From NCBI GenBank assembly GCA_017577565.1, contig PKRH01000053.1, forward strand, positions 1 through 22,371: a DNA stretch of 22,371 nucleotides, in the 5' to 3' direction. How positions within the stretch are numbered: the stretch's first letter is position 1; every line of letters begins with the position of its first letter. The DNA is from Thermoanaerobacterales bacterium (lineage in GTDB: Bacteria > Actinomycetota > Acidimicrobiia > Acidimicrobiales > JACDCH01). Below, in pieces: positions 16,384-22,371 of the stretch. The position numbers and the translations under genes are program-made. The notes below the pieces were generated by a model that saw only the letters and a list, made by a program, of their open reading frames with translations, ran no database searches and was not told the origin of the DNA.

Positions 16384-17820
16384 TCAGTAGGCGAAGGCGA
16401 GCTCCCGCTCGTCCTCGTCGAGCTCCTCGGCGTCACCGCCCGCCGGGCGCCCGCCGGGCTCGGGCGGCGGGGGCTCGTGCGGCAGGCCGGCGGCGATCGC
16501 CCGCAGCAGCAGCTTCACCTCGACGACCGCCAGCAGGCCGTAGACCAGCGTGAACCCGGCCAGCGTCAGGGCGACCTCGGTCGCCGTCGTGCCGGGCGAG
16601 ACGCCGGCCGCGGTGGTCATGAGGCCGAACACGACCCAGGGCTGGCGGCCCATCTCGGTGAAGATCCACCCGAAGGTGTTGGCCAGCAGCGGCAGCAGCG
16701 GCAGCGCGACCGCCGCCCGCAGCAGCCAGCGCGAGGTGGGGACCCGTCCCTGGCGGAGGCTCCACAGCGACCAGGCCGCGGCGGCCACCGCCAGCGCCCC
16801 GGTGCCGATCATCAGCCGGAAGGTCCAGTAGGTCACCGGGATGTTGGGGGCGTAGTCGCCCTCGCCCCACCGGTCGGCGTACTGCGCCTGCAGGTCGTCG
16901 ATGCCCTCGACGGCGGCCGAGGGGTCGCCGGTGGCGAGGTAGCTGAGCAGCCGGGGGATGCGCAGCGAGACGACCTCGTCGCTGCCGTCGAGCGTGCCGA
17001 TCGTGAAGACCGAGAACCCGGCGGGCTGCGAGGTCTGGTACAGCCCCTCGGCGGCGGCCATCTTCATGGGCTGGACGTCGGTCATGACCTGGCCCTGCAG
17101 GTGGCCGGACAGGGCGACGCCGAGGCCGCTGACCAGGACGACGACGGCGCCGAGGCGGGCGGCGCTGCGGAAGGCGGCGGTGTCGACGCCCCGCCGGCGG
17201 ATCAGCCGCCACATGGCGACGCCGAGCACCAGCGCACCGGCGGTGAGGAACGAGGCGAAGACCGTGTGGGGGAACCCGACGAGCAGCACCGGGTTGGTGA
17301 GCACCGCCCAGAAGTCGGTGAGCTCGGCGCGGCCGGTCGCCTCGTTCAGCTCGTAGCCCACCGGGTTCTGCATGAACGAGTTGGCGGCGAGGATGAAGTA
17401 GGCCGACAGCAGGGTGCCGGTGGCGGCGGCCCAGATCGTCGCCAGGTGCAGCCGGCGGGGGAGGCGGTCCCAGCCGAAGATCCACAGGCCGAGGAAGGTC
17501 GACTCGAGGAAGAAGGCGAGCAGGCCCTCGATGGCGAGCGGCGCGCCGAAGATGTCGCCGACGAACCGGGAGTAGTCGCTCCAGTTCATGCCGAACTGGA
17601 ACTCCTGGACGATCCCGGTCACCACGCCCATGGCGAAGTTGATGAGGAAGAGCTTCCCGTAGAAGCGGGTGAGCCGGTACCAGCGCTCGTCGCCGGTGCG
17701 GTGCCACGCGGTCTGGAAGCCGGCGACGAGGAAGCCCAGACCGATGGTGATCGGGACGAACAGGAAGTGGTAGACGGTCGTGATGCCGAACTGCCAGCGC
17801 GCGAGGTCGAGCGCGTCCAT
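16384..17820 (-). CDS. cydA: Cytochrome bd oxidase subunit I
   Basis: 478 residues from ATG 17818-17820 with AGGAGG upstream. Conserved heme ligands are visible: His18 (high-spin heme), His185 and Met337 (heme b558), plus Glu98 and Glu106 of the proton/heme pocket and the GRQPW motif (391-395). Lys253 and Glu258 occupy the quinol-loop positions. The quinol loop is short, as in Gram-positive and CIO-type enzymes. The last 30 residues form an acidic Pro/Glu tail. The enzyme gives high-affinity respiration under low O2 and is known in other bacteria to resist NO and sulfide. A DosR-like double box and a TACGAT -10 lie upstream. Confidence 0.97.
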   Translation of the reverse strand: MDALDLARWQFGITTVYHFLFVPITIGLGFLVAGFQTAWHRTGDERWYRLTRFYGKLFLINFAMGVVTGIVQEFQFGMNWSDYSRFVGDIFGAPLAIEGLLAFFLESTFLGLWIFGWDRLPRRLHLATIWAAATGTLLSAYFILAANSFMQNPVGYELNEATGRAELTDFWAVLTNPVLLVGFPHTVFASFLTAGALVLGVAMWRLIRRRGVDTAAFRSAARLGAVVVLVSGLGVALSGHLQGQVMTDVQPMKMAAAEGLYQTSQPAGFSVFTIGTLDGSDEVVSLRIPRLLSYLATGDPSAAVEGIDDLQAQYADRWGEGDYAPNIPVTYWTFRLMIGTGALAVAAAAWSLWSLRQGRVPTSRWLLRAAVALPLLPLLANTFGWIFTEMGRQPWVVFGLMTTAAGVSPGTTATEVALTLAGFTLVYGLLAVVEVKLLLRAIAAGLPHEPPPPEPGGRPAGGDAEELDEDERELAFAY

Positions 17821-17874
17821 GCACCAGCCTCCTCAGCTCCGGCCGTCCAGGGGGGCGACGGCTCGCTGAGCCCC

Positions 17875-17940
17875 ATCGTACGGACGGCCCCCGGCGGGTC
17901 GGCAGCGTCGGCGGTCCCAACGGGCAGGGACGTTGGTCCC
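17875..17940 (-). promoter_or_regulatory. cydA promoter region with DosR/DevR-like boxes
   Basis: The perfect palindrome GGGAC-GTTG-GTCCC (17927-17940) matches the symmetrical core of DosR/DevR boxes. A weaker copy GCGTC-GGCG-GTCCC (17905-17918) lies exactly 22 bp (two helical turns) closer to cydA. TACGAT (17880-17875, minus) is a good -10. With a start near 17867 the boxes are centred at about -44 and -66, as expected for an activator. No Rex-type TTGTGA/TCACAA palindrome is seen. The regulator itself is not in the window. The site could also serve the divergent gene at 18038. Confidence 0.55.
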
Positions 17941-18037
17941 ACGGACCGCGGCAGGCGTCACCCGTCGCGCGTATCGCCCGCGACCGCCGGGGGTAGGCGC
18001 GACCCGGCGGGCAGCCAGCCGAACAGGGAGGCGAGCG

Positions 18038-18268
18038 ATGAGCACCACCGAGACCGGCGGCGTCACCGGGACCAGCGACCTCGACTACGACATCCTCTGG
18101 TTCACCGAGGCGTGCCTCAGCAACGCGCTCCGGCTCGAGGGCTACATCCAGGACGCGGAGCGGGCGGGCGACCAGGAGCTCGCCGACTTCTTCCGTCGGG
18201 CCCAGCACGAGAGCCGGAAGGGCGCCGAGCAGGGCAAGCAGATGCTGGCCCGGCGCCTCTCGGTCTGA
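18038..18268 (+). CDS. Small conserved-looking hypothetical protein, 76 aa
   Basis: Starts at ATG 18038 with GGGAGG 6 nt upstream and ends at TGA 18268. After a Ser/Thr/Gly tail (1-13) it looks like two amphipathic helices (about 18-42 and 45-73): YDILWFTEACLSNALRLEGY and LADFFRRAQHESRKGAEQG. There is one Cys (C26) and no membrane span. The helical hairpin with spaced Glu and His is faintly like half a ferritin-type bundle, but I do not recognise the family. It is divergent from cydA, sharing the 217-bp region with the DosR-like boxes, and convergent with the CsoR/CstR-type gene. This suggests a role in oxygen or redox stress. Confidence 0.75.
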   Translation: MSTTETGGVTGTSDLDYDILWFTEACLSNALRLEGYIQDAERAGDQELADFFRRAQHESRKGAEQGKQMLARRLSV

Positions 18269-18289
18269 GGCGACGACCCCGGCGGGCGG

Positions 18290-18559
18290 TCAGCGGAGGG
18301 TGAGGAAGAGCTCCTCCATCTCCTCGGGCGTCATCCCCTCGGCGCGCGCCCGCTCCGGGTCGGACAGGCAGTGGCGCATCCCGGCCGACATGAGCCGCAG
18401 GCCGGCCCGGTGCAGCGCGGCCTGGACGGCGCTGAGCTGGGTGACGACCTCCCGGCAGTCGGCGCCCTCCTCCAGCAGCCGCTGCACGCCCCGCAGCTGG
18501 CCCTCGGCGCGGCGCAGGCGCGCCCGCACCTCCGCGGTGACGTCGTCAGGGAACCGCAT
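18290..18559 (-). CDS. cstR: CsoR/FrmR-family repressor, probable CstR-type persulfide sensor
   Basis: 89 residues from ATG 18557-18559. The helical DUF156 fold is evident (VRARLRRAEGQLRGVQRLLEEGADC). Sensor thiols are Cys35 and Cys64, 29 residues apart as in CstR (C31/C60). The copper-CsoR His that should lie four residues before the second Cys is Gly60, although His63 is adjacent to Cys64. Together with the divergent CstB-like gene this favours persulfide sensing over Cu(I). A TAGGAT hexamer (18571-18566) stands 6 nt before the ATG and overlaps the nearer operator, so the gene is probably leaderless and autoregulated. If the context were ignored, a copper or formaldehyde sensor would be the alternatives. 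Confidence 0.85.
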   Translation of the reverse strand: MRFPDDVTAEVRARLRRAEGQLRGVQRLLEEGADCREVVTQLSAVQAALHRAGLRLMSAGMRHCLSDPERARAEGMTPEEMEELFLTLR

Positions 18560-18570
18560 GTGGCGATCCT

Positions 18571-18586
18571 ATACCCCGGTGGGTAT
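18571..18586. promoter_or_regulatory. CsoR/CstR-type operator 1
   Basis: ATACCC-CGGT-GGGTAT has perfect 6-bp arms and is typical of CsoR-family operators (A/T-rich ends with C/G runs). It overlaps the -10 of the repressor gene and lies upstream of the persulfide dioxygenase gene. Confidence 0.75.
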
Positions 18587-18594
18587 CGTCACTC

Positions 18595-18610
18595 ATACCC
18601 CCCGGGGTAG
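18595..18610. promoter_or_regulatory. CsoR/CstR-type operator 2
   Basis: ATACCC-CCCG-GGGTAG has 5 of 6 arm bases symmetric and is 24 bp from operator 1. It lies just upstream of the AGGAGGA ribosome site of the gene at 18632, so it would block transcription of the rightward operon. TATCGT (18584-18589) could be that operon's -10. Confidence 0.7.
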
Positions 18611-18631
18611 GACGGCACAGGAGGAGACCCC

Positions 18632-20047
18632 ATGAGCAGCCTTCCCGCGGACCGCTCACCGCTCGACCAGCTGCCCGACCCCCTCGTCATCCGCCAGCTC
18701 TACCTGGGCTGCCTGTCCCAGGCCTCGTACCTGGTCGGCGACCGGCGCACCGGCCGGGCCGTCGCGGTCGACCCCCGACGGGACGTCGACGAGATGCTCG
18801 CCGTGGCCCGGGAGGAGGGCGTGACCATCGAGCTGGTCGTCGACACGCACTTCCACGCCGACTTCCTCGCCGGGCACCTGGAGCTCGCCGCGGCCACCGG
18901 CGCCACCATCGCCGTCGGCTCGCGCGGGCGCACCGAGTACCCGTCGCGGCCGCTCGAGGACGGCGAGGTCATCGACCTGGGCGGCGTGCAGCTCGAGGTC
19001 CTCCACACCCCCGGCCACACGCCGGAGTCGATCTCGCTCGTCGTGCGCCCCGCCCCCGGGGCCGAGCCGGCCGCCGTCCTGACCGGCGACACGCTGTTCA
19101 TCGGCGACGTCGGGCGGCCCGACCTGCTCGCCTCGTTCGGCGTCAGCGCCCGCGAGCTGGCCACCGAGCTCCACCGGTCGGTGCGCCGCCTGATGGAGCT
19201 GCCCGACGACACGCTGGTGCTGCCGGCCCACGGGGCGGGCTCGGCGTGCGGCAAGGCGCTGTCGACCGAGACCGTCTCGACGATCGGCGAGCAGCGCCGC
19301 ACGAACCACGCGCTCCGGCCCATGGGGGTCGAGGAGTTCGTGGCCCTGGTGACCGAGGGCCAGCCCGAGGCGCCCGGCTACTTCGGCTACGACGCCGTGC
19401 TCAACCGGGCCGACCACCCGCTCCTCGACCGGGACGGCGAGCTGCCGGACCTCGACCTGGACGCGGTCGACCGCGCGGTCGCCGACGGCGCGGTCGTGCT
19501 CGACGTCCGGCCGACCGCCGAGTTCGCCGCCGGGCACCTGGCCGGGTCGATCAACGTCAGCCTCGACGGCCGCTACGCCGAGCAGGCGGGCAGCGTCATC
19601 GCCCCCGGGACGCCGGTCGTCGTCGCCGGCGGCGGCCGCGCCGCCGTGCGCGAGGCGCGGATCCGCCTCGGCCGCATCGGGTTCGACGACGTCGTCGGCG
19701 CGATCGTCGACGTCGAGGCGCTGCTCGTCGCCCACCCCGAGCGGGCGGCCCGCCTGTCGCGGCTGACCGCCGACGAGCTGGCCCGCCGGCGGTCGGCGCT
19801 GGGCGACCGGCTGCAGCTCGTCGACGTCCGCACCGGCGGCGAGGTGGCCGAGGCGCCGGTCGAGGGCGCCGTCCACCTCCCGCTGGCCCGCCTGCGGGAG
19901 CGGCTCGGCGAGCTCGACCCGTCGGCGCCCGTCGTGCTCGTCTGCGCCAGCGGCACCCGGTCGGCCATCGCCAGCAGCGTGCTGCGGGCCGAGGGCTTCG
20001 CCGACGTGTCCGACCTGCTCGGCGGGGCCGCCGCGCCCGGCGTGTGA
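18632..20047 (+). CDS. cstB: CstB-like persulfide dioxygenase-rhodanese fusion
   Basis: 471 residues from ATG 18632 with AGGAGGA upstream. An N-terminal metallo-beta-lactamase domain (about 20-245) of the ETHE1 type has iron ligands expected among H73/H75/D77 (THFHAD), H129 (TPGHT), D153 (TGDT) and H200, and the family motif GSACGKALSTETVSTIGEQR (203-222) with Cys206. A first rhodanese-like domain (about 275-365) has VAGGGRAA where the catalytic Cys loop should be, so it is inactive. A second rhodanese domain (about 380-471) has Cys438 in VCASGTRS. This three-part layout is that of S. aureus CstB, which turns persulfides into thiosulfate and sulfite. It heads an operon with the TauE-like gene. 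Confidence 0.92.
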   Translation: MSSLPADRSPLDQLPDPLVIRQLYLGCLSQASYLVGDRRTGRAVAVDPRRDVDEMLAVAREEGVTIELVVDTHFHADFLAGHLELAAATGATIAVGSRGRTEYPSRPLEDGEVIDLGGVQLEVLHTPGHTPESISLVVRPAPGAEPAAVLTGDTLFIGDVGRPDLLASFGVSARELATELHRSVRRLMELPDDTLVLPAHGAGSACGKALSTETVSTIGEQRRTNHALRPMGVEEFVALVTEGQPEAPGYFGYDAVLNRADHPLLDRDGELPDLDLDAVDRAVADGAVVLDVRPTAEFAAGHLAGSINVSLDGRYAEQAGSVIAPGTPVVVAGGGRAAVREARIRLGRIGFDDVVGAIVDVEALLVAHPERAARLSRLTADELARRRSALGDRLQLVDVRTGGEVAEAPVEGAVHLPLARLRERLGELDPSAPVVLVCASGTRSAIASSVLRAEGFADVSDLLGGAAAPGV

Positions 20048-20838
20048 CCCCCGCGGCCGTTGCCGGGCCTCGCCTGCTGATCGGCCTGGCCCTCGGCAGC
20101 CTCGGCGGCGGCGGCTCGGTCCTCGCCGTGCCCGTCCTCGCCCACCTGGCCGGTCAGCCGGCGGCGGCCGCCACCGCGACGTCGCTCGTGGCGGTGGGGG
20201 CCTCGGCGGCCGGCGCCGCGGGCCGGCACGCCCGGGCGGGGCGGGTGCGGTGGGGGGTCGCCGCGGTGTTCGTCGCCGTCGGCGTGCCGGGGTCGTGGGC
20301 GGGGGCCGAGCTCAACGGCCGGCTCGACGGCGAGACGCTGCTCGTCGGCTTCTCGGTGCTCGTGCTGGTGGCCGCCCACCGGATGCTGACCGCCTGCCCG
20401 TCGTGCACCCGGGTCGGCGAGGCGGCGGCGATCGGCGCGACCGCCCCCGTGCGCACCGAGCGGCGGGCGGCCGCCCGGCGGGCGGCGGCGGTGCTCGTGG
20501 CCGGCACCGTCGTCGGCTTCCTCACCGGGCTCTTCGGCGTCGGCGGCGGGTTCGTCGTCGTCCCGGCCCTGACGCTCGCCCTCCACCTGACGATGCCCGA
20601 GGCCGTCGGCACGTCGCTCGCCGTCGTCCTCGGCAACGCCGCGGTGGCGCTCGCCATCCGGGGCCTCGGCGCCGTCGAGTGGGCGGTCGCCCTGCCCTTC
20701 ACCGCCGCCATGCTGGCCGGCAGCGTCGCCGGCGCCGCCCTCGGCCACCGGCTCCCCGCCGAGCGCTCGCTCCACGCCTTCGCGGGCCTGCTCGTGGCCG
20801 TCGCGGTGGTCAACGCGGTCCTGGCGGTCGCCGGGTGA
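20044..20838 (+). CDS. TauE/SafE-family sulfur-anion exporter
   Basis: 264 residues from GTG 20044, overlapping the stop of the dioxygenase gene (GTGA). It is an eight-helix-type membrane protein with the two inverted repeats of the TauE/SafE family, each with a Gly-rich motif: GSLGGGGSVLAVPVL (18-32) and GLFGVGGGFVVVPAL (162-176). In the family it exports sulfite, sulfoacetate or thiosulfate-like anions. Beside CstB it would remove the sulfite/thiosulfate that CstB makes. The central cytoplasmic loop holds a CPSC pair (C118, C121), which is noteworthy for a protein in persulfide metabolism. A convergent hairpin follows at 20848-20884. Confidence 0.9.
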   Translation: MTPAAVAGPRLLIGLALGSLGGGGSVLAVPVLAHLAGQPAAAATATSLVAVGASAAGAAGRHARAGRVRWGVAAVFVAVGVPGSWAGAELNGRLDGETLLVGFSVLVLVAAHRMLTACPSCTRVGEAAAIGATAPVRTERRAAARRAAAVLVAGTVVGFLTGLFGVGGGFVVVPALTLALHLTMPEAVGTSLAVVLGNAAVALAIRGLGAVEWAVALPFTAAMLAGSVAGAALGHRLPAERSLHAFAGLLVAVAVVNAVLAVAG

Positions 20839-20847
20839 GCCGGGGGA

Positions 20848-20884
20848 CCGGCGCCGGGCCACCCGGCGTGCGGCTCGGCGCCGG
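20848..20884. terminator. Bidirectional hairpin between convergent operons
   Basis: CCGGCGCCG (20848-20856) pairs with CGGCGCCGG (20876-20884) around 19 nt. It is located between the TauE-like stop (20838) and the truncated-hemoglobin stop (20893). No U-tract. Confidence 0.5.
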
Positions 20885-20892
20885 AGGGGGCC

Positions 20893-21339
20893 TCAGCGGG
20901 CGGGGCGCCGCCCGATCGTGACGACGGGCTCGACCGGCTCGGAGCCGGGGGCGTGCTCGCCCTCGAGCAGCCGCTGCAGCGCCCGGGCCATGCGGCGGGC
21001 GCGGCCCTTCGCCGTCTCGGCGCAGGGGCCGGCGAAGCCCTCGTCGACGGTCGCGGTGAACAGCCCCAGCCACCGCTCGTACATCTCGGGGGTGAACGGC
21101 GTGCGGGCGTGCACCGGCTCGTGCGCCCGCAGCGGGTTGCGCGCCCCGTAGGACCGGTCGCCGAGCAGCTGCCAGGCCCAGAAGTCCACGAGCTTGGGGA
21201 TGTGGACCGACCAGTCGACCCCGGCCGCCTCGAAGACGGGGCCGAGCAGGTCGTCCATCGCGACGTCCCGGTAGAAGTCCCGCACCATCCGGGCGATGTG
21301 CTCCCGGCGGTCGAGGTCCGGGCGGTCGGGCGCGGTCAT
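20893..21339 (-). CDS. Group III truncated hemoglobin
   Basis: 148 residues from ATG 21337-21339, which overlaps the stop of the RIC gene (ATGA). The N-terminal part DRREHIARMVRDFYRDVAMD and DDLLGPVFEAAG, then PKLVDFWAWQLLGDRSY and the heme-pocket segment around H73/H77 (RAHEPVHARTPF) with YERWLGLF, match the group III truncated-globin pattern. One of H73 or H77 is the proximal heme ligand; I cannot decide which. The last 20 residues form an unstructured tail. Group III proteins have been tied to nitrosative stress or low-O2 peroxide chemistry. Coupling to the RIC gene supports a role in NO defence. Confidence 0.88.
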   Translation of the reverse strand: MTAPDRPDLDRREHIARMVRDFYRDVAMDDLLGPVFEAAGVDWSVHIPKLVDFWAWQLLGDRSYGARNPLRAHEPVHARTPFTPEMYERWLGLFTATVDEGFAGPCAETAKGRARRMARALQRLLEGEHAPGSEPVEPVVTIGRRPAR

Positions 21340-22076
21340 GCCGGCGACCGGCAGGACCGGGCGTCCGCGGCCTGCTCCTCGAGGCGGAGGACGGCGGGGA
21401 ACAGCAGGTTGTTCTCCTTGTGCACGTGCAGGTGGGTGTCGGACTCGATCTGGGCCAGCGACTCGTAGCACGCGGCGTAGGACGCGCAGGCGTCGGGCGG
21501 CGTGCGGTAGCCGTCGGTGACCACCCGCAGCCGGGCGAGCAGCTCGCCCGCCCGGTCGTGCTCGACGAGCATCACCGAGATCGGGCTGCTCAGGCTGCCG
21601 CAGGGGAACGACGCCATCGCCCCCGTGCCGGCCAGCTCACGGATGCGGGGGAACAGCAGGCGCTCCTCCTTGGACAGGTGCTGCTCCATGTCGGTGCGCA
21701 GCTCGCCGACCAGCCGCCGCACCTCGGCCAGCTCGGGGTGGCGGGCGCCGTGGACGCGGGCCACCTTCTCGGCCAGCGCCTCGGCCCGGGGCAGCTCCTC
21801 CCAGAGGAAGCGGTGGTGGGTGTCGACGATGTGGTCGACCAGCTCGGCCGGGCCCATCGTCGCCCAGGGCGCCCGCTCGTCGTCGGCCCCGGCCGTGACC
21901 GCCGCCAGCTCGGCCGCGACCGTCGCCGGGTCGAGCCCCGCGGCCCGGCACGCCTCGTCGACGGTCTGGTCGCCCCCGCAGCAGAAGTCGAGGCCCCGGC
22001 GCTCGAGCTCCCGGGCCAGCCGGGGGTGGGCGGTCACCAGGTCGGCCAGCCGGGTCCCCGTGTCGATCGTCGTCAT
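21336..22076 (-). CDS. ric: RIC/ScdA (YtfE-type) di-iron iron-sulfur cluster repair protein
   Basis: 246 residues from ATG 22074-22076 with GGGAGG upstream. The N-terminal ScdA domain (about 1-60) contains GLDFCCGGDQTVDEAC (C32, C33). The hemerythrin-like domain (about 75-235) shows the ligand motifs DHIVDTHHRFLWEEL (81-95), HLSKEERLLFP (133-143; H133, E137), EHDRAGELL (172-180) and HLHVHKENNLLFP (215-227). The family repairs Fe-S clusters damaged by NO or peroxide using its di-iron site. Its stop overlaps the truncated-hemoglobin start, so both proteins are made together. It lies 11 bp downstream of the membrane-protein gene at the window edge. Confidence 0.95.
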   Translation of the reverse strand: MTTIDTGTRLADLVTAHPRLARELERRGLDFCCGGDQTVDEACRAAGLDPATVAAELAAVTAGADDERAPWATMGPAELVDHIVDTHHRFLWEELPRAEALAEKVARVHGARHPELAEVRRLVGELRTDMEQHLSKEERLLFPRIRELAGTGAMASFPCGSLSSPISVMLVEHDRAGELLARLRVVTDGYRTPPDACASYAACYESLAQIESDTHLHVHKENNLLFPAVLRLEEQAADARSCRSPA

Positions 22077-22087
22077 CGTGTCCTCCC

Positions 22088-22371
22088 TCACGCGATCCAC
22101 GTCCCCACGGCGGTCGCCGCCACGACGGCCAGGCCCAGGGCGAGCTGGCGGAAGCCGAGCACCTTCGCCGGCACCGGCGGCCGGCGCACCCACACGGCCT
22201 GCAGCGCCGCGATCGCCGCCACGGCGACCGCACCGCCGGCCACCTCGGGGTCGAGGGCCACGGCCACCAGGGCGACGGCCACGCCCGCGGCGCCCGCGCC
22301 GTCGCTGGCCGCCACCGACCCCGTGCCCCGGCGCAGGCGGACGATCTGCACCCGGACCGCCGGGATGGTGG
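22088..22371 (-). CDS. Small membrane protein, 5' end possibly outside window
   Basis: The frame runs from the window edge to TGA 22088-22090 and codes for at least 94 residues. A GTG at 22349-22351 is a possible start giving 87 residues, but coding continues open upstream to the edge (ending TIPAVRV before it) so the true start is uncertain. Three hydrophobic stretches (about residues 23-33, 37-50 and 69-86 from that GTG) indicate a small integral membrane protein. I do not recognise the family. It is 11 bp upstream of the RIC gene and presumably in the same operon, hence a possible role in redox or NO stress. Confidence 0.6.
   Translation of the reverse strand, partial: TIPAVRVQIVRLRRGTGSVAASDGAGAAGVAVALVAVALDPEVAGGAVAVAAIAALQAVWVRRPPVPAKVLGFRQLALGLAVVAATAVGTWIA

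Noticed and set aside
17821..18037. Rex-type operator upstream of cydA
   Set aside because: I looked for a TTGTGA...TCACAA palindrome, the usual redox control of bd oxidase in Gram-positives, and found none.
15343..18303. 986-aa open frame on the plus strand, rich in Gly, Glu and Gln
   Set aside because: Antisense shadow of cydB and cydA; no domain is visible and high GC produces such long frames.

Overview
The window is about 22.4 kb of very GC-rich DNA with almost no non-coding space. Start codons are often GTG, stop/start overlaps of the GTGA or ATGA type are common, and several genes have a TANNNT hexamer 6-7 nt before the start codon (leaderless style). Together with a CsoR-type regulator, cydABDC, [3Fe-4S] ferredoxin-coupled P450s and a group III truncated globin, this points to a high-GC actinobacterium (Actinomycetota). 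I cannot place it lower; an Acidimicrobiia-like lineage is only a guess.

Left part (1-4660): the C-terminal end of a PutA-type proline/P5C dehydrogenase; a convergent small cupin; a divergent TetR regulator heading a TetR - [3Fe-4S] ferredoxin - cytochrome P450 operon with an operator-like palindrome over its promoter; then three leftward genes (hemerythrin-like protein, a 57-aa very acidic protein, an unknown 143-aa protein). A roughly 390-bp stretch upstream of these holds a possible leaderless 33-aa leader peptide and a long perfect stem-loop.

Middle (4661-11912): a two-gene heterodimeric ABC exporter with one canonical and one degenerate ATP site, a DUF1772-like membrane protein, a SAM methyltransferase, a leftward Y-family DNA polymerase (dinB) whose start lies inside a LexA/SOS-box-like palindrome, and a second P450 resembling the CYP125/CYP142/CYP124 group.

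Right part (11979-22371): genes for coping with low oxygen and reactive gases. A leftward cydABDC operon encodes cytochrome bd oxidase and its CydDC exporter. Next come a small divergent unknown gene, a CstR/CsoR-type repressor divergent from a CstB-like persulfide dioxygenase-rhodanese fusion and a TauE/SafE exporter with two operators between them, then a leftward group (membrane protein - RIC/ScdA Fe-S repair protein - group III truncated hemoglobin). By family knowledge bd oxidase tolerates sulfide and NO, CstB/TauE removes persulfide and exports sulfur anions, and RIC/TrHb3 deal with nitrosative damage; the grouping as one defence neighbourhood is my inference. A DosR/DevR-like palindrome lies upstream of cydA, and a weaker one lies upstream of the hemerythrin gene with identical spacing to its -10.
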